A DNA stretch of 62,574 bases from the NCBI GenBank assembly GCA_963169345.1, contig CAUJCT010000040.1, forward strand, positions 1 through 62,574, in the 5' to 3' direction. Positions 43,967-53,021 of this stretch are shown here, one piece after another. The notes beneath the pieces were generated by a model. That model saw only the letters and a list, made by a program, of their open reading frames with translations, did no database searches and was not told the origin of the DNA. Positions within the stretch are counted from its first letter, which is position 1. Each line of letters starts with the position of its first letter. Made by a program: the position numbers and the translations under genes. This DNA comes from Bacteroidota bacterium. GTDB taxonomy: Bacteria > Bacteroidota > Bacteroidia > NS11-12g > UBA955.

Positions 43967-43985
43967 GGAATATCGTGTATATTCC
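43967..43985 (+). other. Short inverted repeat after the lipid cluster
   Basis: GGAATAT and ATATTCC form a perfect seven-base stem with a five-base loop, ten bases after the ligase stop. It is not followed by a T run, so it is at best a weak or factor-assisted terminator or an RNA 3'-end stabiliser. Confidence 0.35.
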
Positions 43986-44127
43986 CAAAGCAATGATTTA
44001 TTGAAAAATAAACAAGAGCAGGCCTCGAGTTTTGGACTTAGAGTTAAAACGAGATGTAGTAAACTATACAAAACAGTTCTGGAATTGTGACCAGATATAA
44101 TAAGATTGGAGTGTCTAAACAGATTAC

Positions 44128-44526
44128 TCAATCTGTCTTTATCCTCGAAAACTTGAACTCTACTTCTCCTTCATGCATAATGAGCTTGTAATTGGATAGT
44201 AAATCCACCTCAAAATGTCTGAGAGTATCAGGTTCCTTATATTTTAAATGTAATGTATGATCTGAATACGACCAGGTGCCATACATGTGTTTTTTCACAG
44301 ATTCAATGTGATACTCAAATGTGCTGTCAGGGCGTATAGTCATAATGTCATTGTCCCCTATAACAACTGTTGATTTTCCTTCTCTTCCAATCGCTTCGTA
44401 TTTCCAGTATCCTTCTACTAATTTCTTTTCAGGTTTATAAGAACACGAAAAGAACAAAACACTTAATGTTAGTAGTAGTCCCGGAAATTGAATTTTGTGC
44501 AAAGGATTCGAATTCATAAAATTCAT
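44128..44526 (-). CDS. Small lipocalin-like lipoprotein
   Basis: This 132-residue protein has a lipoprotein signal (FPGLLLTLSVLFFSCSYKP, anchor Cys28). The mature part, KLVEGYWKYEAIGREGKSTV, IRPDSTFEYHIESVKKHMYGTWSY and LHLKYKEPDT, has the strand pattern and the GxW start of the lipocalin-like family in Bacteroidota. Its ligand is unknown. An ATG three codons downstream is equally possible as the start. It is convergent with the lipid cluster and separated from it by 170 bases. Confidence 0.7.
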   Translation of the reverse strand: MNFMNSNPLHKIQFPGLLLTLSVLFFSCSYKPEKKLVEGYWKYEAIGREGKSTVVIGDNDIMTIRPDSTFEYHIESVKKHMYGTWSYSDHTLHLKYKEPDTLRHFEVDLLSNYKLIMHEGEVEFKFSRIKTD

Positions 44527-44580
44527 TATTTATTGTTTTGCCTAAAAGTAGTTTTCAAGACGAACTGAAGTCAACTCAGT

Positions 44581-45174
44581 TTACTTGCGTTTGTCAATTT
44601 CATCACGAATTTGTGCAGCTTTAAGATAATCTTCATTCCTTAATGCTTCATCTAACATTTGCTCTAATTCGTCTATGGATTTTCCCTTGAATTTATTAAC
44701 CAGATTCTTTTCTGCACCTACTGGTGGCTCATCACTTTTATCTCGACCGGGCTTTTCTAATTCAGACTCTTCCAGTACAATTCCTGCTTGATCCATGATA
44801 TCTTCAGTGGTAAAGATAGGGCAGTTATATCTGACAGCTATTGCAATGGCGTCACTTGTTCTGCAATCAATCGTAATCTTTTCTTCCATAGTCTCACAAA
44901 TCAATGAAGCGTAAAAAACCCCTTCTTTGAGTTGGTGAATGAAAACTTCGGATACAGTAAAATTTAGTTTTTTACCCAATACGACAAACAAATCATGTGT
45001 CAATGGACGCTCAGTATTGATACCCTCAAGTGGAATTGCAATAGCTTGAGCTTCAAATTGACCAACTATAATCGGTAATTTGCGATCGCCATTCGTCTCG
45101 CTTAGAATTAAACTATACGACCCCTTAATCTGAGAAGGTGCTATTCCATATATATCCAGTTCTACGCGTGTCAA
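44581..45174 (-). CDS. DUF151 bifunctional-nuclease-like protein with UVR motif
   Basis: This 197-residue cytoplasmic protein carries a DUF151 domain (about 1-125): LILSETNGDRKLPIIVGQFEAQAIAIPLEG, LTHDLFVVLGKKLNF, and IDCRTSDAIAIAVRYNCPIFTTEDIMDQAG. A linker leads to a C-terminal UVR motif (about 165-195: IDELEQMLDEALRNEDYLKAAQIRDEI), as in UvrB and ClpC. DUF151 proteins from plants and Thermotoga have reported nuclease activity. The DUF151-UVR order is common in Bacteroidota. It lies 11 bases downstream of etfA. Confidence 0.9.
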   Translation of the reverse strand: MTRVELDIYGIAPSQIKGSYSLILSETNGDRKLPIIVGQFEAQAIAIPLEGINTERPLTHDLFVVLGKKLNFTVSEVFIHQLKEGVFYASLICETMEEKITIDCRTSDAIAIAVRYNCPIFTTEDIMDQAGIVLEESELEKPGRDKSDEPPVGAEKNLVNKFKGKSIDELEQMLDEALRNEDYLKAAQIRDEIDKRK

Positions 45175-45185
45175 ATTTTTCTAAT

Positions 45186-46130
45186 TTAGTTCTTCGCTGC
45201 TTTGGCCGCTGAAATCAATTTTGGCAATACCTCAAATGCATCTCCAACTATACCATAGTCTGCTGCTTTGAAAAATGGTGCTTCTGGGTCTTTATTAATA
45301 GCTACAATCACTTTACTGCTGCTAACTCCGGCTAAATGCTGAATAGCACCTGAAATGCCTATTGCAATATACAAATTTGGTTTTATAGTTATTCCGGTCT
45401 GCCCAACGTGCTCTCCATGTGGGCGCCATCCCATATCTGAAACAGGTTTTGAACATGCTGTTGCAGCACCTAAAATTTCAGCTAATTCTTCAACCATTCC
45501 CCAGTTCTCAGGACCTTTCATGCCTCTTCCTGCTGATACTACTATCTCTGCTTCTGTAAGTGGAATTTTACCTCCTGCTTTTGTAGTAGATGTTATGGTA
45601 GTAGAGCCTGCTGAGCCGCTGCTTTGAATTGTCTCAATTTGTATGCTAGTTGCCTGTTTCTTTAATTCGGTGCTGTTTGGAGTGATTGCAATCACTTTGT
45701 TTGCTTTGTCTAATGTTACATAGGCAAATCCTTTTCCTGAAAATACGCCTCTCTTAACCTTAAATCCATTGCTTGTCTCAGGCAATTCAATCACATTGCT
45801 AGCCATTGATGCATTCATTATTACCGATACTCTCGGAGCAACTGATTTGGCTTCATAAGTATTGGCAAATACCACCTGATTGACACCTTGATTGATTAAA
45901 ACATTGGCAATCTCCTTGCCATAAACCTGAGCATCAAATGCTGATATGCCTTCTATACATATCAGTTTATTGACACCATATTGTGCTAATTTATCTGCTT
46001 CACCGGCATTGGGTTGACCAACACAAACTGCTACGATTTGTCCATTACCAATCTGTGATGCGTATGATGCAGCCTCTAAAACGGCTTTCTTAAATTGTCC
46101 TTCTGAATTTTCTGCGTATATACCAGTCAT
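45186..46130 (-). CDS. etfA: Electron transfer flavoprotein alpha subunit
   Basis: This 314-residue subunit binds FAD and passes electrons from acyl-CoA dehydrogenases to the quinone pool. The C-terminal FAD domain has VVSAGRGMKGPENWGMVEELAEILGAA, ACSKPVSDMGWRPHGEHVGQTG, LYIAIGISGAIQHLAG, and INKDPEAPFFKAADYGIVGD. The length is normal. It is 23 bases downstream of etfB in the usual order. Confidence 0.97.
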   Translation of the reverse strand: MTGIYAENSEGQFKKAVLEAASYASQIGNGQIVAVCVGQPNAGEADKLAQYGVNKLICIEGISAFDAQVYGKEIANVLINQGVNQVVFANTYEAKSVAPRVSVIMNASMASNVIELPETSNGFKVKRGVFSGKGFAYVTLDKANKVIAITPNSTELKKQATSIQIETIQSSGSAGSTTITSTTKAGGKIPLTEAEIVVSAGRGMKGPENWGMVEELAEILGAATACSKPVSDMGWRPHGEHVGQTGITIKPNLYIAIGISGAIQHLAGVSSSKVIVAINKDPEAPFFKAADYGIVGDAFEVLPKLISAAKAAKN

Positions 46131-46153
46131 TTCTAATTCTTCTTTAATCGTTA

Positions 46154-46894
46154 TTATGCAATAATTTTTGCTTCGTTCTTTAAAATATCAATCAATTGAC
46201 CTGCATTCTCTGCATCAATCATTCTCACAGCCTGTTTTGCTGCTGGTGACTCAAATGCCTCATAGCTGCTCGCTACCTCAACTTGTGCAGGTTCAACAAC
46301 CTGAAGTGGTTTGGTACGCGCCGCCATAATGCCTTTCATATTTGGAATTCTTGGTTCACATAAATCTTTCTGTGCACTGGCTACTACCGGTAAATTGCTC
46401 ACTACAGTCTGTCTGCCACCATCTATATCTCTCTCAAACTCAATTTTACCATCATTATAGACCATCTTAGCACAAACGTTTACAGAAGGCCAATCCAACA
46501 GTGCACCAAGTAAACTGCACACCATACCGCCATTGTAATCTATACTCTCTCTTCCTGTCAATACCAAATCATATCCATTTGCTTTAACTATCGCAGCTAT
46601 CTGCTCCGCTACAAACTGAGCATCTTTTGGCTCAGCGTTGATTCTGATGGCATCATTTGCACCAATCGCCAATGCTTTGCGTATAACAGCATCTGCATCG
46701 GCTAATCCAACATTCACAACTGTAACAGTTCCTGAATGCTGCTCCGCAATTTCTAAAGCTTTTGTAAGTGATAATTCATCGTATGGATTAATGATAAATT
46801 GCACTCCTTGTGAATTAAACTTTGTATTGTTGTCTGTGAAAGTGATTTTTGTGGTTGTGTCTGGAACCACACTCATGCACACTAAAATTTTCAT
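46154..46894 (-). CDS. etfB: Electron transfer flavoprotein beta subunit
   Basis: This 246-residue partner of EtfA has a characteristic MKILVCMSVVPDTTTKI N-terminus, INPYDELSLTKALEI, LTGRESIDYNGGMVCSLLGALL (AMP-binding region) and GGRQTVVSNLPVVASAQKDLCEPRIPNMKGIMAARTKPL, as in Bacteroidota EtfB. A perfect -7 box lies 22 bases upstream. The etfB-etfA-DUF151 genes form one minus-strand unit. Confidence 0.97.
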   Translation of the reverse strand: MKILVCMSVVPDTTTKITFTDNNTKFNSQGVQFIINPYDELSLTKALEIAEQHSGTVTVVNVGLADADAVIRKALAIGANDAIRINAEPKDAQFVAEQIAAIVKANGYDLVLTGRESIDYNGGMVCSLLGALLDWPSVNVCAKMVYNDGKIEFERDIDGGRQTVVSNLPVVASAQKDLCEPRIPNMKGIMAARTKPLQVVEPAQVEVASSYEAFESPAAKQAVRMIDAENAGQLIDILKNEAKIIA

Positions 46895-46916
46895 GAATCG
46901 CTCTTAAATTATTTTG

Positions 46917-46924
46917 CAAAATTA
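46917..46924 (-). promoter_or_regulatory. Exact TAnnTTTG -7 box for etfBA
   Basis: Minus strand TAATTTTG, a perfect match, 22 bases before the etfB ATG. A -33 TTG is not obvious. Confidence 0.5.
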
Positions 46925-46979
46925 AGTATAAAATGTCCTAAGAAAAAATGAGTTTTGCAAAGTAATCAACAAATGATAA

Positions 46980-47291
46980 ATGGATAGGAAGGCTCAGATT
47001 GAAACCCTGCTTAACGATAACCCAAATGACATCTTTCTTCAATATGCTTTGGCTATGGAATTGATGTCCGAAAATAACCACTTTAAAGCTATAGAGGTAT
47101 TGTCGACTTTAAATGCTCAAGAACCTGAGTATCTGCCTGTGTATTATCAATTGGCAAAACTTTATGAAACTGTCGGTGAAAACGATAAGGCCATTGTCAC
47201 TTATGAAGCCGGGATTATAATTGCCCAAAAATCTAATGACCGCAAAACGCTTGGTGAACTTAAAAGCGCTCTGGAGGAACTCATTTTCTAA
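46980..47291 (+). CDS. Small TPR protein
   Basis: This 103-residue protein consists of about two and a half tetratricopeptide helices pairs: FLQYALAMELMSENNHFKAIEVLSTLNAQEP and YLPVYYQLAKLYETVGENDKAIVTYEAGI. No signal peptide is present, so it is cytoplasmic. It probably mediates protein contacts; the partner is unknown. It is one base upstream of the thioesterase gene and divergent from etfB. Confidence 0.8.
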   Translation: MDRKAQIETLLNDNPNDIFLQYALAMELMSENNHFKAIEVLSTLNAQEPEYLPVYYQLAKLYETVGENDKAIVTYEAGIIIAQKSNDRKTLGELKSALEELIF

Positions 47292-47292
47292 T

Positions 47293-47739
47293 ATGGAATT
47301 TCAACCCAAAAACCCACATTTTAAACAGACCGTGCTCAACAAAATGCAGGTCAATCATTTTATGAATTTCGTTGGATTCGAACCGACTGATATAGAACCT
47401 GGTTATGTTGAAGGTATTATCCGTCTTCAGGAACACCATTTGCAACAAAATGGATTTGTTCATGGTGGCGTTACTTCAACAATTGCTGATTTAGTAATGG
47501 GCTTTGCTGCTTATACTCTGGTGCCTGAAGGCGAGGGTACTGTCACTTCCGATCTTAAAGTCGCTTACCTGCGTCCAGGTGTCGGTGATACTGTTATCGC
47601 CAAAGGCCGCGTTATCAAAGCAGGTAATCTGCTTTTTTATTGCGAAGCAGATATTTATACTAAAAGTGAAAAAGGGGAGGTGCTGATTGCAAGAGGCTAC
47701 TCCACTATGTGTGCCGTGAAATATAAAGTAATAGAATAA
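47293..47739 (+). CDS. PaaI-family hotdog-fold acyl-CoA thioesterase
   Basis: ATG 47293 is the true start, one base after the TPR gene stop; the frame is open back to 47221 but that would cover the end of the TPR gene. The 148-residue product has the hotdog signature LQQNGFVHGGVTSTIADLVMGFA, in which the HGG loop and the Asp are catalytic, and TVTSDLKVAYLRPGVGDTVIAKGRVIKAG. It hydrolyses an acyl- or phenylacyl-CoA thioester; the substrate is not determined. Confidence 0.9.
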   Translation: MEFQPKNPHFKQTVLNKMQVNHFMNFVGFEPTDIEPGYVEGIIRLQEHHLQQNGFVHGGVTSTIADLVMGFAAYTLVPEGEGTVTSDLKVAYLRPGVGDTVIAKGRVIKAGNLLFYCEADIYTKSEKGEVLIARGYSTMCAVKYKVIE

Positions 47740-47779
47740 GCTATCAACTTTTTAAAAACTATTACTATTTAATTCATTT

Positions 47780-49408
47780 CTACCACCTGCTTACTAAAGG
47801 CATTATACGGCCTCTGCCAAATGCTTTAGGACTAACTCTCAAAATAGGTGGTGATTGAAATCGCTTGTATTCTGCTCCATTGACCAGTTTTATCACGCGC
47901 TCAACTACTGCTTTATCATACCCCTCTGCTATAATACTATTTGGACCTTTATGATGTTCAATATATAATTTTAATATACCATCCAGTATATCGTATTCAG
48001 GTAAACTGTCGCTGTCTTTCTGATTCGGTCTTAATTCTGCACTTGGTGCTTTTTCTATAATTGCTACTGGAAGAATCTCTCTGTCTCTGTTGATGTAACG
48101 TGCTAACTTGTACACATCCGTTTTAAATACATCGCCTATCACACTCAAACTACCGCACATATCTCCATACAATGTCGAGTATCCTACAGACATTTCACTC
48201 TTGTTGCTGGTATTTAATAAAATATAGCCAAGTTTATTACTGATACCCATCAAGAATACAGCTCTGCTTCGGGCCTGTATGTTTTCTTCTGCAACATTGA
48301 ATGCCATTCCATTGAATAATCCAGATAATCCACTTTCAAATGCTTTAAAGGCGTTTTCGATCGGAATAATTTCATACGGATTACCTAAATTTTTACTCAA
48401 TTCTACCGCATCTTTAACACTGCCCTCTGAACTGAATTGTGATGGAAGCATCACCGCAAAGACATTTTCACTACCTAAAGCCTCACTTGCCAAAACCTGC
48501 ACCAATGCCGAATCTATTCCTCCTGATGACCCTAATACTGCTTTTTTAAAGCCCATCTTTTTGAAATAATCCTGTATCCCAAATACCAAAGCTTTGTGCA
48601 AATATTCAATATCATCTTCTTCTTTCTCTTCAATTCCTGACTTTATATCAATCTCGTTCAAATCAATCACAGCATTGTCTTCCTCAAATGAACCAAGCTT
48701 CATAACAGCTTCTCCTCTGGAATTTATTACACATGAACGACCGTCGAATATTAAATCTGTATGTGCTCCAATCTGATTGACATATATCATTGGTCGCCCT
48801 GCAAATTTGCTCTGTCTTTTTAATACCTCCATGCGCTCTTCCATCTTGTCTCTGTTAAATGGTGACGCTGAAATATTAATTATAAGATGTGGCTCAAATT
48901 GCTTTAACTCACCTAATGGATTGTCCTGATAATCGAATCTGTCCATCTCATGCCATAAGTCCTCACAAATAGTAATGGCCGATTTTACTCCTGCTATTTC
49001 AACAGTCTTAAAATGGTCATTGACTTCAAAATATCTGGACTCATTGAATACATCGTAAGTAGGCAATAAAGTTTTATAGACTACATCCTGAAGTGTACCA
49101 TTAGAAAGTATACATGCTGCATTGTACAAACGACGACCTGTTTCATCCGGATTTTCCATAGGACTTCCAACTATTGCAGTTATTCCAACACAATGTTTGG
49201 CAATGTCATGTATAGTTTGCTCGCATGTCTCATTAAAATGAGGATAATCCAACAAGTCATCGGGAGGATAACCACAAACAGCCAGTTCACTGAATACAAT
49301 CAAATCGACACCTTGCTCTTTGGCTCGTCGAATGGAATCTATAATCTTGTTTGAATTGCCAGTAAAATCGGCAATTATAAAATTAAGTTGTGCTAATGCA
49401 ATCTTCAT
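47780..49408 (-). CDS. nadE: Glutamine-dependent NAD+ synthetase
   Basis: This 542-residue enzyme amidates nicotinate adenine dinucleotide to NAD+. The N-terminal nitrilase-type glutaminase domain (about 1-260) has the triad Glu in FSELAVCGYPPDDLLDY, Lys in YKTLLPTYDVF and Cys in ITICEDLWHEMD. The C-terminal synthetase domain has the PP-loop LGSSGGIDSALV, NTSNKSEMSVGYSTLYGDM, and KAPSAELRPNQKDSDSLPEYDILD. The length and two-domain layout are those of the bacterial glutamine-hydrolysing form. Confidence 0.97.
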   Translation of the reverse strand: MKIALAQLNFIIADFTGNSNKIIDSIRRAKEQGVDLIVFSELAVCGYPPDDLLDYPHFNETCEQTIHDIAKHCVGITAIVGSPMENPDETGRRLYNAACILSNGTLQDVVYKTLLPTYDVFNESRYFEVNDHFKTVEIAGVKSAITICEDLWHEMDRFDYQDNPLGELKQFEPHLIINISASPFNRDKMEERMEVLKRQSKFAGRPMIYVNQIGAHTDLIFDGRSCVINSRGEAVMKLGSFEEDNAVIDLNEIDIKSGIEEKEEDDIEYLHKALVFGIQDYFKKMGFKKAVLGSSGGIDSALVQVLASEALGSENVFAVMLPSQFSSEGSVKDAVELSKNLGNPYEIIPIENAFKAFESGLSGLFNGMAFNVAEENIQARSRAVFLMGISNKLGYILLNTSNKSEMSVGYSTLYGDMCGSLSVIGDVFKTDVYKLARYINRDREILPVAIIEKAPSAELRPNQKDSDSLPEYDILDGILKLYIEHHKGPNSIIAEGYDKAVVERVIKLVNGAEYKRFQSPPILRVSPKAFGRGRIMPLVSRW

Positions 49409-49445
49409 TTCCTTCGGAAGGATATGACCTTCACTGCCCTGTCTG

Positions 49446-50177
49446 CTAGAAAAATAAACCTATCTCGAGGCCAAGTACGTTGTTAATAGCTTTAGATTTA
49501 TTGTCATCTAAAAAATCTGTGAAGCCATTGTTAAATCTAATACCGCCATAAAAACTGGTATTGCCGCTTAAATTGTACTCTATTCCCAAACCTAAAATCA
49601 TCGAACATCTGATAACATTGATATTATCTGAATGTTCAGTAAAATCAAAACGATCATTTTCTTTGTCGTTTGGTATGTACTTCTCATCCGTTGGAAATGC
49701 TTTGGATGAACCTATTGGACTGGCTAGAGTTGATAGATTACTTCCAATAATAAATCCCGGAGCTATTCCAAACTGTCCCCAATAACGCATTCCACCACTT
49801 TCGTTTGTTCTGAATTTAAATGTTAATGGGAGTTCAATGTATTTGAGATTGTATTTATAGCTGACTTTATTGTAAGCATCACCAGGTAAAGTGAAAACCG
49901 TAGTGTCCTTCATTTTTATTTTGTTGGACATAGATGTAACCAATATTTCAGGACTAAAATAATAATTGTCTGCAAGTCTGATGTCCGACATCAAACCAAA
50001 TGAAAATCCAATACCGGTGCCATCTTTAATGACATTGTTTGTTCTCGCTTTTACCCAGTCAACTCCCGGAATAATTTTGAATCCAAGTCTGAAATCTCTG
50101 TCATCCTGTGCTATAGCCTGAATTGAAAATGTCACACACAACATCAATAAAAGTGAATACTTTGTCGTTAATTTCAT
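49446..50177 (-). CDS. PorT-like outer-membrane beta-barrel protein
   Basis: The frame is open from 50222, but ATG 50177 starts a clean signal peptide (MKLTTKYSLLLMLCVTFSIQAIAQ), giving 243 residues and removing an overlap with divergent gldB. The mature protein is made of amphipathic beta strands (FRLGFKIIPGVDWVKA; YYFSPEILVTSMSNKI; YKYNLKYIELPLTFKF; GNTSFYGGIRFNNGF) and ends in the aromatic residue Phe (GLEIGLFF), as barrel proteins do. YIELPLTFKF is the PorT/outer-membrane-barrel family motif. A role in T9SS cannot be claimed on this basis. Confidence 0.85.
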   Translation of the reverse strand: MKLTTKYSLLLMLCVTFSIQAIAQDDRDFRLGFKIIPGVDWVKARTNNVIKDGTGIGFSFGLMSDIRLADNYYFSPEILVTSMSNKIKMKDTTVFTLPGDAYNKVSYKYNLKYIELPLTFKFRTNESGGMRYWGQFGIAPGFIIGSNLSTLASPIGSSKAFPTDEKYIPNDKENDRFDFTEHSDNINVIRCSMILGLGIEYNLSGNTSFYGGIRFNNGFTDFLDDNKSKAINNVLGLEIGLFF

Positions 50178-50204
50178 ACCAATTAATGTTTTATTTGCAC
50201 AAAA

Positions 50205-51221
50205 ATGAACAAAATTTTCCAATTCACTGCTAAAGCATTTGCGCTATTTCTTATTTTATTGTTCACATCCTGCGGAGGAAATCGCTTGGATGTGGACGTT
50301 TCTGATGTCAATGTTCAACTCGATATCAGACATTTTGAAACCGATTTATTCGAAAATAAAATGAATAACCTGGTGGAGTTTACTGCTAAATATCCTTACT
50401 TCATCAGTGATTATACTATGGGTATACTAGGATTCGCTCCCGATTCTCCAGCAATGGCATTTAATCAGCTGATGCTTTATAAAACAGATGTCAATGTTAA
50501 AAAAGTCTACGATCTTGTCAAGGCTAAATATGGTAATTTCCAAACTTATGAAGCTCAATTGACCGATGCCTATAAACATTTTAAATACTATTTTCCGGAG
50601 GAGAAAATTCCAACAATCGTTACATATACATCTAACTTTAGTTTCTACATGAACCCCGTTGGTCAGGATTATATCGGCATTGCGCTTGATATGCACATGG
50701 GTAGTGATTTCAAATATTACGACTATGCTGAAATTGAAAAATACTGGAGAAAAATTTTAATCCCCGAATCCATCGTGCCAAATCACATGATGGCGCATGC
50801 AAATGATCTATTCGTAAAAACACATAGAAATAAAAACTTCATCGATGAAATGATTTATTATGGTAAGTTATTGTATTTCATTGATGCCATGTGCCCAAAT
50901 GTGCCGGATTATATTAAAATTGGCATGACAAAACAGGAATTTGAATGGTGCCAGAAAGAAGAGCATAATATCTGGTCGTTTATAGTTAAAGAAAAATATC
51001 TATACGATACCGAAAGACGTAACTTCGAAAAACTCGTTAGGGAAGGACCTCGAACTCAGGCTGCCGGTGTTCCGGAACAAGCTCCGGCAATGATTGGCCG
51101 ATTTGCAGGTTGGATGGCTGTCAGACAATATATGAATGAAAATTCTGATGTGTCTTTAAGTAAACTTATGAATGATGGCAATGCTGAAGCTATTCTTCAG
51201 AAAAGTGGTTACAAACCCTGA
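50205..51221 (+). CDS. gldB: Gliding motility lipoprotein GldB
   Basis: This 338-residue protein has a lipoprotein signal (FALFLILLFTSCGGNR, anchor Cys23). GldB family segments include VNVQLDIRHFETDLFE, YPYFISDYTMGILG, YYFPEEKIPTIVTYTSNFSFY, MAHANDLFVKTHRNKNFIDEMIYYGKLLYFIDAMCP, and RFAGWMAVRQYMNEN. GldB is needed for gliding in Flavobacterium johnsoniae. A near-consensus -7 box (TTATTTGC region) lies just before the start. Its stop directly abuts the stop of the convergent trkH gene, with no bases between. Confidence 0.9.
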   Translation: MNKIFQFTAKAFALFLILLFTSCGGNRLDVDVSDVNVQLDIRHFETDLFENKMNNLVEFTAKYPYFISDYTMGILGFAPDSPAMAFNQLMLYKTDVNVKKVYDLVKAKYGNFQTYEAQLTDAYKHFKYYFPEEKIPTIVTYTSNFSFYMNPVGQDYIGIALDMHMGSDFKYYDYAEIEKYWRKILIPESIVPNHMMAHANDLFVKTHRNKNFIDEMIYYGKLLYFIDAMCPNVPDYIKIGMTKQEFEWCQKEEHNIWSFIVKEKYLYDTERRNFEKLVREGPRTQAAGVPEQAPAMIGRFAGWMAVRQYMNENSDVSLSKLMNDGNAEAILQKSGYKP

Positions 51222-53021
51222 TTAACCAATATTCATGTGAGTGGTGGCATATTTGTAATCCGCTGCTATTGCTCTTGTGCTTAATGAATATGCCAAGGTA
51301 ACAATACCCACTCGACCGATAAACATCGCAATAGTTAGTATTACTTTACCGGCATCTGATATACCTGCCGTTATACCTGTACTTAAACCAACAGTTGCAA
51401 ATGCAGACACTGCTTCATAAGCCAATCTGATTGGTGCTATTTGTGGATCGGTAATGGTTAATAAGGTTATAATTAACAATACAAATAATCCTGAAAATAT
51501 AACCACGGCAAATGCTTTGTAAATCAACTCCACTGAAATAGTTCTGTTGCTGATAGACATCTGCTTCTTACCTCTAATGGAGCCAATTACCGCTACCATC
51601 ATAACGACAAATGTACTGGTCTTGATACCACCACCTGTAGACGCTGAAGATGCTCCGATAAACATTTGAAATATGCTGATCAACAATAAAGCATTCGGTA
51701 AATTTTCTAGATTAATACTGTTAAATCCGCTGGTTCTTAAATTGACTGACTGAAAAAAGGTAATCCCTATCATCGCTATAGGCCCTTTGTCAGGAAACTT
51801 TTCCCTGGCGTACATGAAATAGAACGCAGCCATGCCCAGAGCTATCAAAATAATACTGGTATATATAGATACTTTTGTACTCAACTTCCAGGTTTTCCAT
51901 GGGTGCAATAAACGGTCTCTCAGCATAGCAGGAGAGAAAACGTCTCTCAATACAGGAAACCCTAATCCACCAAGAAAAATAATAACTCCAACAAAAATAT
52001 GAAGCATGTACAACTCTGTTGCTAATGGTGTTTCAAAATTAAATTCTAATGTACTGAATCCAGCGTTACAAAAAGCTGAAATGCTATGAAATATTGATGC
52101 ATATACCTTTTCCCCTAAACTGTTAAAATGATAATCTCCCCATAACATATAAATACCGATGGCTCCTAAGGCCTCTATAATAAAAGTCATAACGAGAATT
52201 CTCTTTATCAGAAAATAGGAACCGCTGATATTCTCCGAATCCAACAATTCATTCATGGCAATCTGATGCTTTACTCCAATCCCCTTCTTTACAAAAGATG
52301 CAAAAAAGGAGGCAAATGTTAATATGCCAATACCACCTAATTGTATAAGCATCAAAATTATCAGTTGTCCTTTAATATTGAAAAAATTGGCAGTATTTAC
52401 TACCACCAATCCTGTAACACAACTCGCGCTTCCACTGGTAAATACTGCATCAATAAAATTTAAATATTGTCCTGTCGAATTAAATCCCGGTAATGTTAAC
52501 AATAGCCCTCCTCCTAATATCAAAATGATAAATGAAAATATAAATAGGGTAGTGGGTTTTAATTTTGAAGTGTAAACAGAGTTGATGGATTTGATTAACT
52601 CAATTGAGACAAAAAACAATAAGAAAAATTGTATAAAAAAATGATAAATCGCTCTGTAGTTTTCTATGCCTAATTGACTTAGAAGCTTTTCCAGTAATGG
52701 ATGCCCAAAAAGAAAATAACTTATTCCATCGTATAAAACCAATAATATCAGAATTCCTTCAAATGCATTATTGGATAAATAACTCAACTTGTCTTTGGCA
52801 ACTATTAATTTTATAAAATAGTTGAATATAAAAACCAGATAGAAAAATCTGGAAATGAAAATGATTAAATCTAAATTTTCTCTTGAATGGTTAAAGCCAT
52901 ACCGGTATACCATCATCACAATAACCATCAGTGAAGACAGTATGGAGAAAAACCTCAAACCCCTGAGTATTTTTTCCTCATTCTTAAAAATAAAAAGGGT
53001 AAGATTTCTCTTTATATTCAA
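51222..53021 (-). CDS. trkH: TrkH/KtrB-family potassium transporter membrane subunit
   Basis: This 599-residue protein has about ten to twelve transmembrane helices and the four P-loop filter segments of the TrkH/KtrB fold: FTSGSASCVTGLVVVNTANFF, SISAFCNAGFSTLEFNFE, SVNLRTSGFNSINLEN and SAFATVGLSTGITAG. An N-terminal hydrophobic extension of about 160 residues precedes the core, which is longer than in KtrB. A regulatory TrkA/KtrA gene is not in the window. Its first codons overlap the heptose kinase stop by four bases, so the two genes are coupled although unrelated in function. Confidence 0.92.
   Translation of the reverse strand: MNIKRNLTLFIFKNEEKILRGLRFFSILSSLMVIVMMVYRYGFNHSRENLDLIIFISRFFYLVFIFNYFIKLIVAKDKLSYLSNNAFEGILILLVLYDGISYFLFGHPLLEKLLSQLGIENYRAIYHFFIQFFLLFFVSIELIKSINSVYTSKLKPTTLFIFSFIILILGGGLLLTLPGFNSTGQYLNFIDAVFTSGSASCVTGLVVVNTANFFNIKGQLIILMLIQLGGIGILTFASFFASFVKKGIGVKHQIAMNELLDSENISGSYFLIKRILVMTFIIEALGAIGIYMLWGDYHFNSLGEKVYASIFHSISAFCNAGFSTLEFNFETPLATELYMLHIFVGVIIFLGGLGFPVLRDVFSPAMLRDRLLHPWKTWKLSTKVSIYTSIILIALGMAAFYFMYAREKFPDKGPIAMIGITFFQSVNLRTSGFNSINLENLPNALLLISIFQMFIGASSASTGGGIKTSTFVVMMVAVIGSIRGKKQMSISNRTISVELIYKAFAVVIFSGLFVLLIITLLTITDPQIAPIRLAYEAVSAFATVGLSTGITAGISDAGKVILTIAMFIGRVGIVTLAYSLSTRAIAADYKYATTHMNIG

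Noticed and set aside
43967..43985. A rho-independent terminator after the lipid cluster.
   Set aside because: The stem is good but no T run follows, so only an inverted repeat is reported.
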